Shown in pieces: positions 36,720-45,000 of a stretch of DNA of 45,000 nt. Position 1 is the first letter of the stretch. Each line of letters begins with the position of its first letter. The notes under the pieces are model-generated. The model was not told the DNA's origin. It saw only the letters and a program-made list of their open reading frames with translations, and did not search any database. The stretch comes from Tubiluchus corallicola (Eukaryota; Priapulida; Priapulimorpha; Priapulimorphida; Tubiluchidae): contig JAQGDQ010000039.1 in the NCBI GenBank assembly GCA_030141605.1, positions 912,748 through 957,747 of the forward strand, in the 5' to 3' direction. Made by a program: the position numbers and the translations under genes.

Positions 36720-37276
36720 AGTGGAAAAAAAAGGAAAAGAAAAGAAAGTTAAAATAGGGAAAGGAAAGGAAAGGAAAGGAAAGGAAAAGAAAAGAAAATG
36801 AAAGGAAAAAAGACGAAAGAAAAAAGGGAAAGAAAGGAAAGCTAAAATAGGGAAAGGAAAGGAAAGGAAAAGAAAATGAAAGGAAAAAAGAAGAAAGAAG
36901 AAGAAAAGGGAAAGAAAACAAATGAGAGGCAAGGAAAAGGAGAGGCAAGGAAAAGGAAAGGAAAGAAAAAAGAGAAGTGAAGAGCAGCGAAGAGAAGAGA
37001 AAAGAGGAGGAGAGAAGAGAAGAGAAGAGAAGAGAAGAGAAGAGAAGAGGAGAGGAGAGGAGAGGAGAGGGGAGAGGAGAGGAGAGGAGAGGAGAGGAGA
37101 GGAGAGGAGAGGAGAGGAGAGGAGAGGAGAGGAGAGGAGAGGAGAGGAGAGGAGGAAAGGAAAGGAAAGGAAAGGAAAGGAAAGGAAAGGAAAGGAAAGG
37201 AAAGGAAAGGAAAAGAAAAGAAAAGAAAAGAAAAAACAAAAGAAAAGAAAAGGAAAGAAAAGAAAAACGAAAAAGT
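36720..37276 (+). repeat. Polypurine array of (GGAAA)n and (GGAGA)n
   Basis: Nearly 550 bp of the plus strand is almost entirely G and A. Pentamers change from irregular GGAAA and GAAAA at the left, through GAAGA, to pure GGAGA (about 37040-37153), then regular GGAAA (37155-37210). The mirror-symmetric purine strand is the kind that forms triplex (H-DNA). Open frames here in every direction are artefacts of the repeat. Confidence 0.95.
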
Positions 37277-37440
37277 CTAGTTTAAATTGACGCTCGAAGT
37301 ATGCCTGTGATTTGTACAGTTCATTTAAGATTAAAATTACTTAGGTCTAGACATGTTAATACTAGGATGTATCACAAAGTTTCAGTCTCTATGTACAGTC
37401 TAGCGCCAATGCTGAACGTGTTTGCAGGAGGTGGAGGTGT

Positions 37441-37740
37441 GTGAATCAAGTGCAGTAGCTAGTAAAAAGTCACTTTTGCAAATCTTCACTTACTTCCACA
37501 ATTTAGGTACCTGCACACAATTCTCCCACGCGTCTTACATACTTCACAAACTTCCACCTGTCTTTTAACAAATTCCCGCGACTTCAACAAATCCTCACAA
37601 ACTCAGCACATCCTCACATAACATGTCTTCTCACGCTGCTTACGTCTTTGCTCAGCTGCTCAAATCTTCATGCACAATTTCACCGAATTTTGAAAGATCT
37701 TTACAGAGCTTCACCTGATACAGCTCCACTCATTCTTTGC
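37441..37740. repeat. Degenerate CTTCACAAA-type minisatellite
   Basis: Pieces such as CTTCACTTACTTCCACAA, CTTCACAAACTTCCACCTG, CTTCAACAAATCCTCACAAA and CATCCTCACATAAC recur at loose 12-15 bp spacing. The pattern is clear, the unit boundaries are not. No gene seen from 37277 to 38159 apart from the 3' UTR of the Spätzle-like gene. Confidence 0.45.
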
Positions 37741-37907
37741 TTATACGGCGTAATGGGATTTACATTTGTAAAAGAAAGATTCGTGAAAATACAGTATGTC
37801 CTTTTTTTTGTTAAAATGTGAAAACATGGAAACATAATTATAATATGCGAATATCGAGTGAGCACTTACATTAAAAGGGCACTAACACAGTATGGGGCCT
37901 CCTCTAC

Positions 37908-37913
37908 TTTATT
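37908..37913 (-). promoter_or_regulatory. Polyadenylation signal of the Spätzle-like gene
   Basis: AATAAA on the minus strand about 250 nt downstream of the stop codon at 38160. Confidence 0.5.
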
Positions 37914-38159
37914 GATAGATGGCAACTTTGAACAGTATACCATGCCAAACTGATTACGACATAGCCATGTAGACCCAAAAAATCTATTACTGATTACTGC
38001 AATAGTACTGAGAAAACAAAGAAGGTTCCGCCTGAAGTTGTTTCATATACATCTTCGCATCATAAATATGTAAACAGTTCAATAATTGCTGTAAAGTTAA
38101 ATAAAGTAAAGATATTTTAAAAACATCTTACTTTTGTGAGGGACTGCCTTCATTTGACT

Positions 38160-41071
38160 TTAAAACAAATCGTTTGTTATTTGACATGTACACCCTGATT
38201 TAACTCGAATATAGTCCACTCGAAACGGTTCATTGACTAGGTAATCGCGGACGATGGCGTATTGATATGAATACAACTGCTTGCATCTGGACAATGGGCG
38301 TAAACTGTGAGTGACGAAATGACACGGCTTATTCTTTACTTCGGGACGGCATGACGTCTGATAGAATCTTTGCGTAGAGTTGACATCCCGATACAACTCC
38401 AGTAAGTGTTCCTCTCTAGAGATGCCTCCATAAGGTTCTATAATGTTAGTCAACGAGGGACAGCACTCCAGGTCTATTGATTTGTCCCGTTCTTGTAGTA
38501 TCCTGCAAAAAAGTCACAACAGTGACACTAGCATCGTAAAAACAGCATCCGAAGCGATGCGCTGTTAATCTACAATTAAAATGGCTTTATACATGAAATA
38601 TGAAAAAGTTGGAGCAAAGTTTGGATATGAACACGATATCATGAGGTATTTAATCAATTTTTGAAGTGGAAATTGTGAAAACGAACGCCAAAACATCTTA
38701 TTTCAAAGACAGATTAATAGGCGCTTATGACCACCGCCAGATTATGTAGGTAGGTAAGTAGCTAGTTAGGTAGATAGTTAGGTTAGTGTAGGTAAGTAGG
38801 TAGTCAAGTAGGTAGGTAGGTAGGCGGCCAGACAGACAGACAGACAGACAGGCAGGCAACTAAAAAATTCACAGTTAAAAAGCTCCATATAAACGTGTCA
38901 GGAAGTGCAGATGGACAGAAAACTAGACTGGCAACTAATTGTGTGGTAAATAGATGAGTTGGCAGACAAATAAGTAGTTGGCAAGCAGGCAGGTAGACAA
39001 GCAGCAGTAAACAAGATAGACGTATATAGGTAGACAGATAAATAGACAAATATATTATAGGCATACAGACATAGAGGCAGACAGACAAATATACGAAGAG
39101 AGTGGCTGGCAGATGAAAGGTCAGAATAATGGATGAATAAGTAGACATAATGCCTACATGTTTTGCTACCTAAAGTACATAACTAAGCGTCCACTGCCCA
39201 ATTTGGCCATTGTCCAAGTGTTCACATCCAAAATGTCCTACTGCTCAAGCATCCACTGCCCTAGTGTCCACTACCCAAATGGCCAGTTTCCAAATATCCA
39301 CTGCCCGAGTGTCCACTACTGGATTTCCACCTGTCCGTGTGTCCACTGCCCATTGCAGCAGATGCGGTAGAACAAGTCGTGCAGCAGCAAACTATTAGAC
39401 TGCACACGGTTTAGGTTTAACACAAAACCCACAAAGTATGGCTACCGTCGCCTAATGTGCATAAACGCTCTTTCATTTAAGAACCAATAACTGTTGTAAT
39501 AAGTACCTATTTATGTAGATCAAGGACATGCATAGACTCACTAATAAAAATAAAGTAAAAGCGGATAATTCATTATTACTATTAATTAAAAGTTGATACA
39601 AAACTCGAAAGACAAGAAACGGGAAAGTTATAATACAGTATGGATTCTAACCAGAGATCTTCTGCTTACAAGGCAGACGCCTTAGACCACTAAACCACAG
39701 TATCCACCAGTGATTAAGGCAATCCAAAGTTCATCCCTTATAGCTGGCAACCAAATTCGGTATTACCAACTTCTTCACATTTCCTGTCTTTCAAGTTTGG
39801 TATCAAAAACTAATTAATTGTGAGTTTTTACTTCATTTTTATTGGTGAGTCAATGCATGATCCGTGATAAACAATGTAGTCAATGCATTGATTACAAAAA
39901 GATTTTTCAATGAAAGAGCACTTATGCACATAGGTAGCTACATTTTGTATGGTTTATGATAAACTTGTGCGGTCTAATAGTTTGCTGCTGCATGATATGT
40001 TCTATCACATCTGCTGAAATTAGCGTAGACACACTTGAACAGGTGGAAATTTTTGTAGTGGACATTCGGCAGTGGACATTTGGACAGTGGACATTTTAGC
40101 AGCGGAAATTTGGAAAGTGGACATTTGGGTAGTGGACACTTGGGCAGTGGAAGCTTGGGAAGTAGGACATTTTGGTAGTGAACGTTTGGGCAATAGACGA
40201 GCAGGCTTTTCAGTGAAAAAGCGCTTGTGCACGTAGATTAGGCAACGGTTTTAATCATCGTTAATAATAATCTTCACAACAAGATTACAATAATTAATTA
40301 CTCACCTTTCATGGTTTCCTCTGTAGATGTAAAAACTAAATGTTTCTCTTAGTAAGCATGTCATGTAAAATGATATAACCTAAAAAATTATAAGAGTAAT
40401 TAAAACGACCCTCCTTGTCATAACCATATAACACAATACAATACGACACAACGCAATGCATGCGATGCGATACGATGCGATGCAATGCAATACAATACAA
40501 TACAGTACAGTACAGTACAGTACAGTACAGTACAGTACAGTACAGTACAGTACAGCACAGCACAGCACAACACAACACAACACAATACAATACAATACAA
40601 TACAACATAAACAGTGTTATAGTTAATAGTATGCAAGGCCCAAGGGTGTAGGAGAAGCTTATTTTGAGAACAATACTATTTGTTTCAAAAACCAGGATAA
40701 CAATCACTTTTTAGAAAGCATAATATAAACTTTTTCCAGATCATAAAAGAGTTAATGCTCATGCAGCTAAAAACATGAAGTTTTAATGTCATTGTCTAGG
40801 TGTAATTTGCTCGTGATTATAATATGAAAACTCATTTTATAAAATGACGCAAAACGTTATTACTTTGCGTCATTTTACATAGATAATAATAATAAATTAT
40901 ATTACATATATTGTAGTTCTAATATTTTAACGGGCATGTATATAAAGCCAACTAGCTTGTTTAGGCAAAAGTTAGGATACTTACCGCAAAACAGATGTAA
41001 ATTTCCATATATGCCGTATTTCCATATATGAACTTGAACAATAATTCAATTCGATTTAAAATGACGTCACG
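38160..41071 (-). CDS. Spätzle-like cystine-knot ligand (5' end missing)
   Basis: The last exon (38502-38160) encodes a complete cystine-knot domain. It contains LECCPS, IIEPYGGIS, FYQTSCRPEVKNKPCHFV, RCKQLYSYQYAIV and, near the end, SGCTCQI. Seven cysteines and the pattern C-x6-C, CKQxYSY and CxC fit the Spaetzle domain rather than a vertebrate neurotrophin. Spätzle proteins are secreted as pro-forms, cut, and bind Toll receptors as dimers in immunity and development. Upstream on the same strand, two exons fit in phase: 40379-40306 (acceptor TTTTTTAG, donor AAAG|GTGAGT) and 41071-40985 (acceptor TTTTTTCAG, donor GCG|GTAAGT). Each has only one open frame. They add about 54 residues including a hydrophobic stretch (YMEIYICFAVISFY). 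No signal peptide or furin site is visible, and the start exon is not found. The last exon is near certain; the upstream two are probable. Confidence 0.75.
38741..39110. repeat. Degenerate tetranucleotide tract (GGTA, then CAGA)
   Basis: TAGGTAGGTAAG-like units at 38745-38825 pass into (CAGA)n at 38828-38856. Looser GACA, GATA and GTAG units go on to about 39110. Long open frames in it are repeat artefacts. Confidence 0.75.
39188..39355 (+). repeat. Minisatellite, left arm of the palindrome
   Basis: About ten imperfect 15-bp units of the form GTGTCCACTGCCCAA, with variants such as ATCCACTGCCCTA. The right arm (40036-40195) has the same units in inverted orientation and the same order from outside to inside. 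Confidence 0.8.
39575..39706 (-). mobile_element. SINE family A, inverted copy B1 (tRNA-Thr-like head)
   Basis: On the minus strand from 39706: box A-like TGGTTTAGTGGTCTAAGG, a perfect 5-bp anticodon stem (TCTGC/GCAGA) around CTTGTAA (anticodon TGT), and box B-like GGTTAGAATCC. Then come ACTGTATT and a body matching the copy at 5641 (TTTCTTGTCTTTCGAG against TTTCCTGCCTCTCAAA). The acceptor stem does not pair, so it is not a working tRNA gene. Confidence 0.65.
39710..39850 (+). mobile_element. SINE family A, copy B2 (decayed head)
   Basis: The body (ACATTTCCTGTCTTTCAAG, then AAACTAATTAATTGTGAG) closely matches the copy at 5730-5775. The tRNA-like head before it is badly eroded. It is the inverted partner of B1 across the centre of the palindrome. 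Confidence 0.6.
40036..40195 (-). repeat. Minisatellite, right arm of the palindrome
   Basis: Units of CAGTGGACATTTGGG, the reverse complement of the left-arm unit, in the mirrored order. Confidence 0.8.
40430..40610. repeat. Pentanucleotide microsatellite with graded variants
   Basis: The core is about ten perfect ACAGT units (40503-40553). To its left lie CAATG, CGATG and CAATA variants, and to its right CACAG, CACAA and CAATA variants in blocks, as expected when variant units spread locally by slippage. It lies within an intron of the Spätzle-like gene. Confidence 0.95.
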
Positions 41072-41905
41072 CTGAAAAAACGAGAAAAAATAGTCCAATT
41101 AATGTATAAACAAAGGCTAGAATTAAGAGCCTGTTATTTGTATTTTATGGCTTTACTGTAAATAGACTATCAACACACATATTGCTTGCTAATCGTTGGT
41201 GGCAATTGTTTTTGATATTAAAAAGAGCCAAAGCCACCTGACCTTTATGAATATTGATAATAAAACATAAACGCTGGCGGGGGAGTAAGTGTACGTTGCT
41301 ACGTGATTATCGTGCGAAATTTCGTTTATTTTAGTCTAAATGACTCGCTCAATTCGATTCATTTATGACTAGGTGCTTGTTTTTATACGCTTTGCGCACT
41401 TTTTGCAATATTCCCCAAGAAAATATTTGCATTATCTTGCAAGGGAGAGTCTCCCGACGCGACCATATGTCAAGTTTGCACTTCTTGCACCGAAGTTACA
41501 GTAAATGTAACTGACCTTTAAAATGTCCTTTATGAATAAAGCTGAAAACAGCTTTTAGCTTTTCGCTAACAGTGGTTTTCATAATTTTATTTACCATTTA
41601 TATTAGTTCTAATCAAGTCGTGGAAGAAATTAACCGTATTCATTTAGCCAAGCCTAAGCCTATGTTGGCTGTGCTTGTGCACAGGGAAACACGAAATGCT
41701 AATTATTAGCTAATGGAACAGCACCCTGTTCTTTTGTTTGAGGTATTAATTCAATGCACGAAAAATACAAAGACGCATAAATTTAAACAAAAATTTTATA
41801 GCTTACAACTAAATCACTATTTTTGCTATTACTATAATATTTTCATTACATTGCTATTACTGGCACCTACAAAATTTATAACCTTCCGATAATATTTGCT
41901 TGATG
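41072..41905. other. Non-coding stretch upstream of the Spätzle-like exons
   Basis: No further in-phase exon found. The missing 5' exons may lie here, to the right, or beyond the window. Confidence 0.4.
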
Positions 41906-42151
<246 letters not shown>

Positions 42152-42624
42152 TTACCAGAAAGTAACAACCCATCTCGGTCCCTCAAGTCAAGTCAATATA
42201 ACATCTTATTATTTTTGTCAGTACGGTACCTTTTTGAATGTTCCCTCAATATATAAGTATCTCGTGCCCAGGTATCGTCAAGACAGGTTCAGAGGTTTCT
42301 TCCGTGCGCCAATTCCGATAAAGTTACGCCCACGTTTTCAGACGTACGTAAGGGTTGTCAGGAAATACAATAATAGCGAAGATCGGTATAGTAAGGATAG
42401 GATTGATAATGCATAACATTTCCGTAGTGCGTGAAAGCTGCGGGGCTTCTGATCATAATAACACCTCTAATGTCATTTCCCACTTGTAGCAACGCATGGT
42501 ACACAAAAATCTCGCGAAGGCGTGGTAGATTCTTTATTGTTTCATCGATTATTCTGTGATATTTTATCTTGTTTTTGTAGCCCCCAGTAAAAAGATTTTG
42601 TACCACCCTGACATTGAGGACAAG

Positions 42625-43429
42625 TAAAGCCGGGTTTCCACTGCGCCCGCACAGACACAGACTTTTTCTGTATGACTCACACGAAAAAAATTCATACATG
42701 GGCCCGCCTTTGAATACCACTGTTTTACGTGTCTGTCGTTTCCGCACCGAAAGCCACGTATACGCCCGGATCCGCACTTGTTCAACCTTTTTTGTGCGGA
42801 CGGACAAGCTCATTTTTATAATGGAGGACAAACAGATCGTACACGCTGTGGCGATCAGACCTGCTTTGTATGACAAAAGTAATCCCAAATACAGCTACAG
42901 AGATTTTACAAGACAGCTGCGGGCCGAAGTTGCCTTTCAGCTTAATACTGAAGGTAGAATGTATGTAGTTTTGTTATTAAATTAACGTTTCAAAAAATTT
43001 AGGCTTGATTTTGCGATGCTATGGTGCATGCATTTTTTAAATTTGTAGTATATACATGCATTTATGCTCTCTATTGCCACAATATTTCGACTTTGCGCTG
43101 AAAATTGCATTGCTCTGTTGCGCTGTTACAGGGAGAAAATAATAAGCTTCAAAACACTGTTAATTTTATAATAAAAGCCACTTTTTATTTGAAGTGAATT
43201 CAACTAGACTATTTAAATTCCCTTAGAAAACACGCTGTAAAAATTGCAACATACGGACGTGCAAAATCATAATCAACTGCAACATATTAGTAATAAGGAG
43301 AAAAGCTACAGTAGATAATTTTAAGGCTTACGGAATGAGTGCGGTCCCAATGGAAACAACTTTTGCGGACGTAAAACGTGCGGACAGAAAAGTCTGTGTC
43401 TGTGCGGACGCAGTGGAAACGAGGCTTTA
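42625..43429 (+). mobile_element. Terminal-inverted-repeat transposon carrying a MADF exon
   Basis: Termini of about 46 bp are inverted matches with few differences. The left begins TAAAGCCGGGTTTCCACTGC and continues with CCGCACAGACACAGACTTTT; the right, reverse-complemented, begins TAAAGCCTCGTTTCCACTGC and continues the same way. A TA duplication is possible (TA|AAGCC and GGCTT|TA). Inside is one coding exon for a MADF/Myb-like DNA-binding domain and no transposase. PIF/Harbinger elements carry such a protein beside their transposase, so this is probably a deletion derivative of that superfamily. The TA rather than 3-bp TWA target leaves this open. Confidence 0.7.
42821..42953 (+). pseudogene. 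First exon of a MADF-domain protein inside the transposon
   Basis: ATG at 42821 (MEDKQIVHAVAIRPALYDKS, then NPKYSYRDFTRQL and RAEVAFQLNT), ending at a donor GAAG|GTAGAATG. The pattern of an early I/V-x2-V-x4-P-x-LYD, then NP-x-Y, then VA-x2-L is the N-terminal half of a MADF (Myb/SANT-like) domain. The second half should be in the next exon; I see none before the right terminus, so it is a remnant in this copy. The 5' extension of the frame to 42614 is transposon end, not protein. Confidence 0.6.
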
Positions 43430-44130
43430 TAGCTTTCCAGAGCAGATAAGAAGACTTGTAGCAACGTGTTCTGTTGTATAAGCCTAATGCAATTTTCTGA
43501 AACCAAATGTTCAATCCCAAACAATTCTAGCTAGAACATTGCGTGGGATCATCTTTTGCTCTTAGGCTCGGCCCACATGCTAAAATTTTCAAGTCTATTT
43601 CAATGTTTTTGCTTCCAGGTAGTTTGTGATTCCAGGTAGAAATGACGTTTACTCATGCGCACTGCACCTGAATAAAAACAGCTTCCTACTCAATGACGTT
43701 GAAGTCCTTTACATAAGTGCCTGTCAGCACGTGAGCACAGTCTTATAATGTTAAGTATCCTCACTGGGGAAACATGTAAATCTTCTAGAAGAGTAATTAT
43801 TTACAAACTAAACCTTTAAGCTAACTTGGAGTAACGGGACAGCAGATGTCCATCAGAAATCTCAAAAGGAAGGAAATGAAAGAACTGACATTTATGCTAA
43901 GCTGCATCGTCTTCGTTGCTCCCATTATTCCCTACGCAGTTAGCAAAGTTTATTACTTGCAAATCGTACTAGCTGGCGTGCATGCAGAGTTTCCATCAAA
44001 ACTCAAACTTTTTCAGCGATGTGATCTGTAGGGAAAACACGCAAGATTCATCACTACCAGTAACCCTTCTCCATAAGAACAATTACCTAACGCTTGTGGT
44101 CTGATTTTCGTGGATATAAACAAATATAAA
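43430..44130. other. Non-coding, one small open frame
   Basis: A 61-codon frame at 43846-44031 has a basic start and a hydrophobic stretch (FMLSCIVFVAPIIPYAV) but no homology I recognise and no splice context. Otherwise nothing is seen. Confidence 0.3.
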
Positions 44131-44314
<184 letters not shown>

Positions 44315-44549
44315 GCAAAGGCCCCGCAAAAGATTTTGCGTATAAACACACGTATAATCAATAATACGCGAACATCCTACCTAGTCCTCATTTATAACAC
44401 AAAGCTCGTAACATCCTGTCTACTTACCTAACGCAAAGCAGCTTTTATTGAATTAAAGCTATAAGCAGAGTACAATGGATGACGTCACAACAATGGCTTT
44501 GCGTCAGCAGTTTTCTAAGCGAAAATTGCCGAAAATAGAACATCTAATT

Positions 44550-45000
44550 AACTCGTCGGTACTCCTCTCGGTGGACCTGCCCTAACATATAGCCCACATC
44601 ATCGTGTAGCCCTGTTCTTCCTCTTTGTAAAGAGCTATATATCTCCTTCCGAGAGTCCCACCGGGCGACGCTAGAACGTTTTTTCCGCAGGCTGTTTGGT
44701 CAAAATTTCGAAAAAATCGCGAGTTGGGTCCGGGAAAACGCCCGTTGCGGGACCCCGTGGCCCTCTCGCGAATTCTAAATATGCCTACTACACCCACCGC
44801 TGAACGGGCTATCTATCCATACCCAGCACCACCCTCGGCCCGTTCCCGTTCTCTACATCTCAGCCGTATAACTTTTGCAAAAAACGGCCGAAAAATGGCC
44901 ATTTTTGGAGGTTTTTCGCCCCCCGTTCCTCCCGGTGGGCCCGATTCGAAAAATAAACCATCAATGGCACGACACTAGATCGAGACCTTTCGTTTGATAT
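44550..45000. repeat. GC-rich, compositionally foreign block at the right edge
   Basis: GC content rises sharply here compared with the AT-rich window. It has homopolymer-rich phrases (GTTTTTTCCGC, TTCGCCCCCCGTTCC) and a 16-bp perfect palindrome AAAAATGGCCATTTTT near 44894. An open frame at 44724-44978 (plus) shows no domain I recognise. The change in composition suggests the start of a repeat or an inserted element continuing past the window. No class assigned. Confidence 0.4.

Larger units (their letters stand above)
39188..40200. mobile_element. 1-kb palindrome (foldback-like) with SINE and minisatellite in each arm
   Basis: The left arm (39188 to about 39706) and right arm (about 39708-40200) are inverted copies, diverged but alignable over their length. 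From the outside in, each has a minisatellite of about 15-bp units (TGTCCACTGCCCAAA), then a unique segment with GCAGCAGCAAACTATTAGAC, then TGCATAA and CTCTTTCATT, then CATGCAT, GACTCAC and AATAAAAAT, then a SINE body and head pointing inward to outward. Inverted repeats with tandem-repeat arms recall foldback transposons, but no transposase is present and termini and target duplication were not fixed. An inverted duplication of a compound repeat is the alternative. Confidence 0.7.

Noticed and set aside
36669-37290. Lysine/arginine/glutamate-rich and phenylalanine/serine-rich open frames
   Set aside because: Artefacts of the polypurine array on either strand.
39158-39398. Ser/Thr-rich open frames at 39.2-39.4 kb and 40.0-40.2 kb that resemble each other
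   Set aside because: They are translations of the inverted minisatellite arms, not a gene pair.
39641-39706. tRNA-Thr(UGU) gene on the minus strand
   Set aside because: The anticodon arm is perfect, but the acceptor stem does not pair and the T-arm is weak. It continues into a SINE body shared with the copy at 5641.
40306-40379. YRGNHE-like phrase in this exon as a protein phosphatase (LRGNHE) motif
   Set aside because: The flanking residues do not fit the phosphatase family, and the exon joins in phase to the Spätzle-like domain.
42358-42888. 176-codon minus-strand open frame
   Set aside because: It is antisense to the transposon terminus and the MADF exon, with no domain or splice context of its own.
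44404-44470. Donor-like site TTAG|GTAAGT on the minus strand near 44430 as a 5' exon of the Spätzle-like gene
   Set aside because: No frame stays open across the preceding 60 nt to the site; it could only be untranslated, and nothing ties it to the gene.

Overview
The window is nuclear DNA from an invertebrate animal. It is AT-rich, and its genes are broken into many short exons with clean GT-AG introns. It carries animal-type non-LTR retrotransposons, tRNA-derived SINEs, inverted-repeat DNA elements and long microsatellites. A Spätzle-type cystine-knot gene argues for an animal outside the vertebrates. I cannot place it more finely from sequence alone.

Three multi-exon genes can be read with confidence. 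(1) ZER1 (protein zer-1 homolog) lies on the minus strand at 2342-14601. I resolved 15 coding exons whose phases all agree, giving a predicted protein of 831 residues. It is the substrate receptor of a CUL2 ubiquitin ligase for N-terminal glycine degrons. (2) TBC1D13, a Rab GTPase-activating protein, lies on the plus strand at 22088-31521, with 12 exons and 392 residues. Its two catalytic fingers are intact. (3) A Spätzle-like secreted ligand lies on the minus strand at 38160-41071. Its seven-cysteine last exon is clear and two upstream exons are in phase, but the 5' end is not found. A first coding exon of an unknown minus-strand gene lies at 106-273, and a doubtful small plus-strand gene lies at 32536-33280.

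ZER1 and TBC1D13 stand head to head, about 7.5 kb apart. From memory, the human orthologues are also divergent neighbours on 9q34, so this looks like an old linked pair. The gap between them has been filled by decayed LINEs at 17050-17570 and 18339-20745.

The introns of both genes are full of mobile DNA. ZER1 introns carry two SINEs, a 377-bp hAT-like element with a strong internal palindrome, a 5'-truncated LINE and a MITE. TBC1D13 introns carry a second copy of that MITE, a fragment of a third, a GC-rich inverted-repeat element and a mariner-like MITE.

From 36 kb to the right end the window is repeat-rich. It holds a 550-bp polypurine array, several 100-200 bp microsatellites and a 1-kb palindrome at 39188-40200 whose arms carry a SINE and a minisatellite. 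It also holds an 805-bp terminal-inverted-repeat transposon with one MADF-domain exon, and ends in a GC-rich block unlike the rest. The most unusual structures are the palindrome, the MADF element and the MITE family. I saw no RNA gene that looks functional and no CRISPR array.
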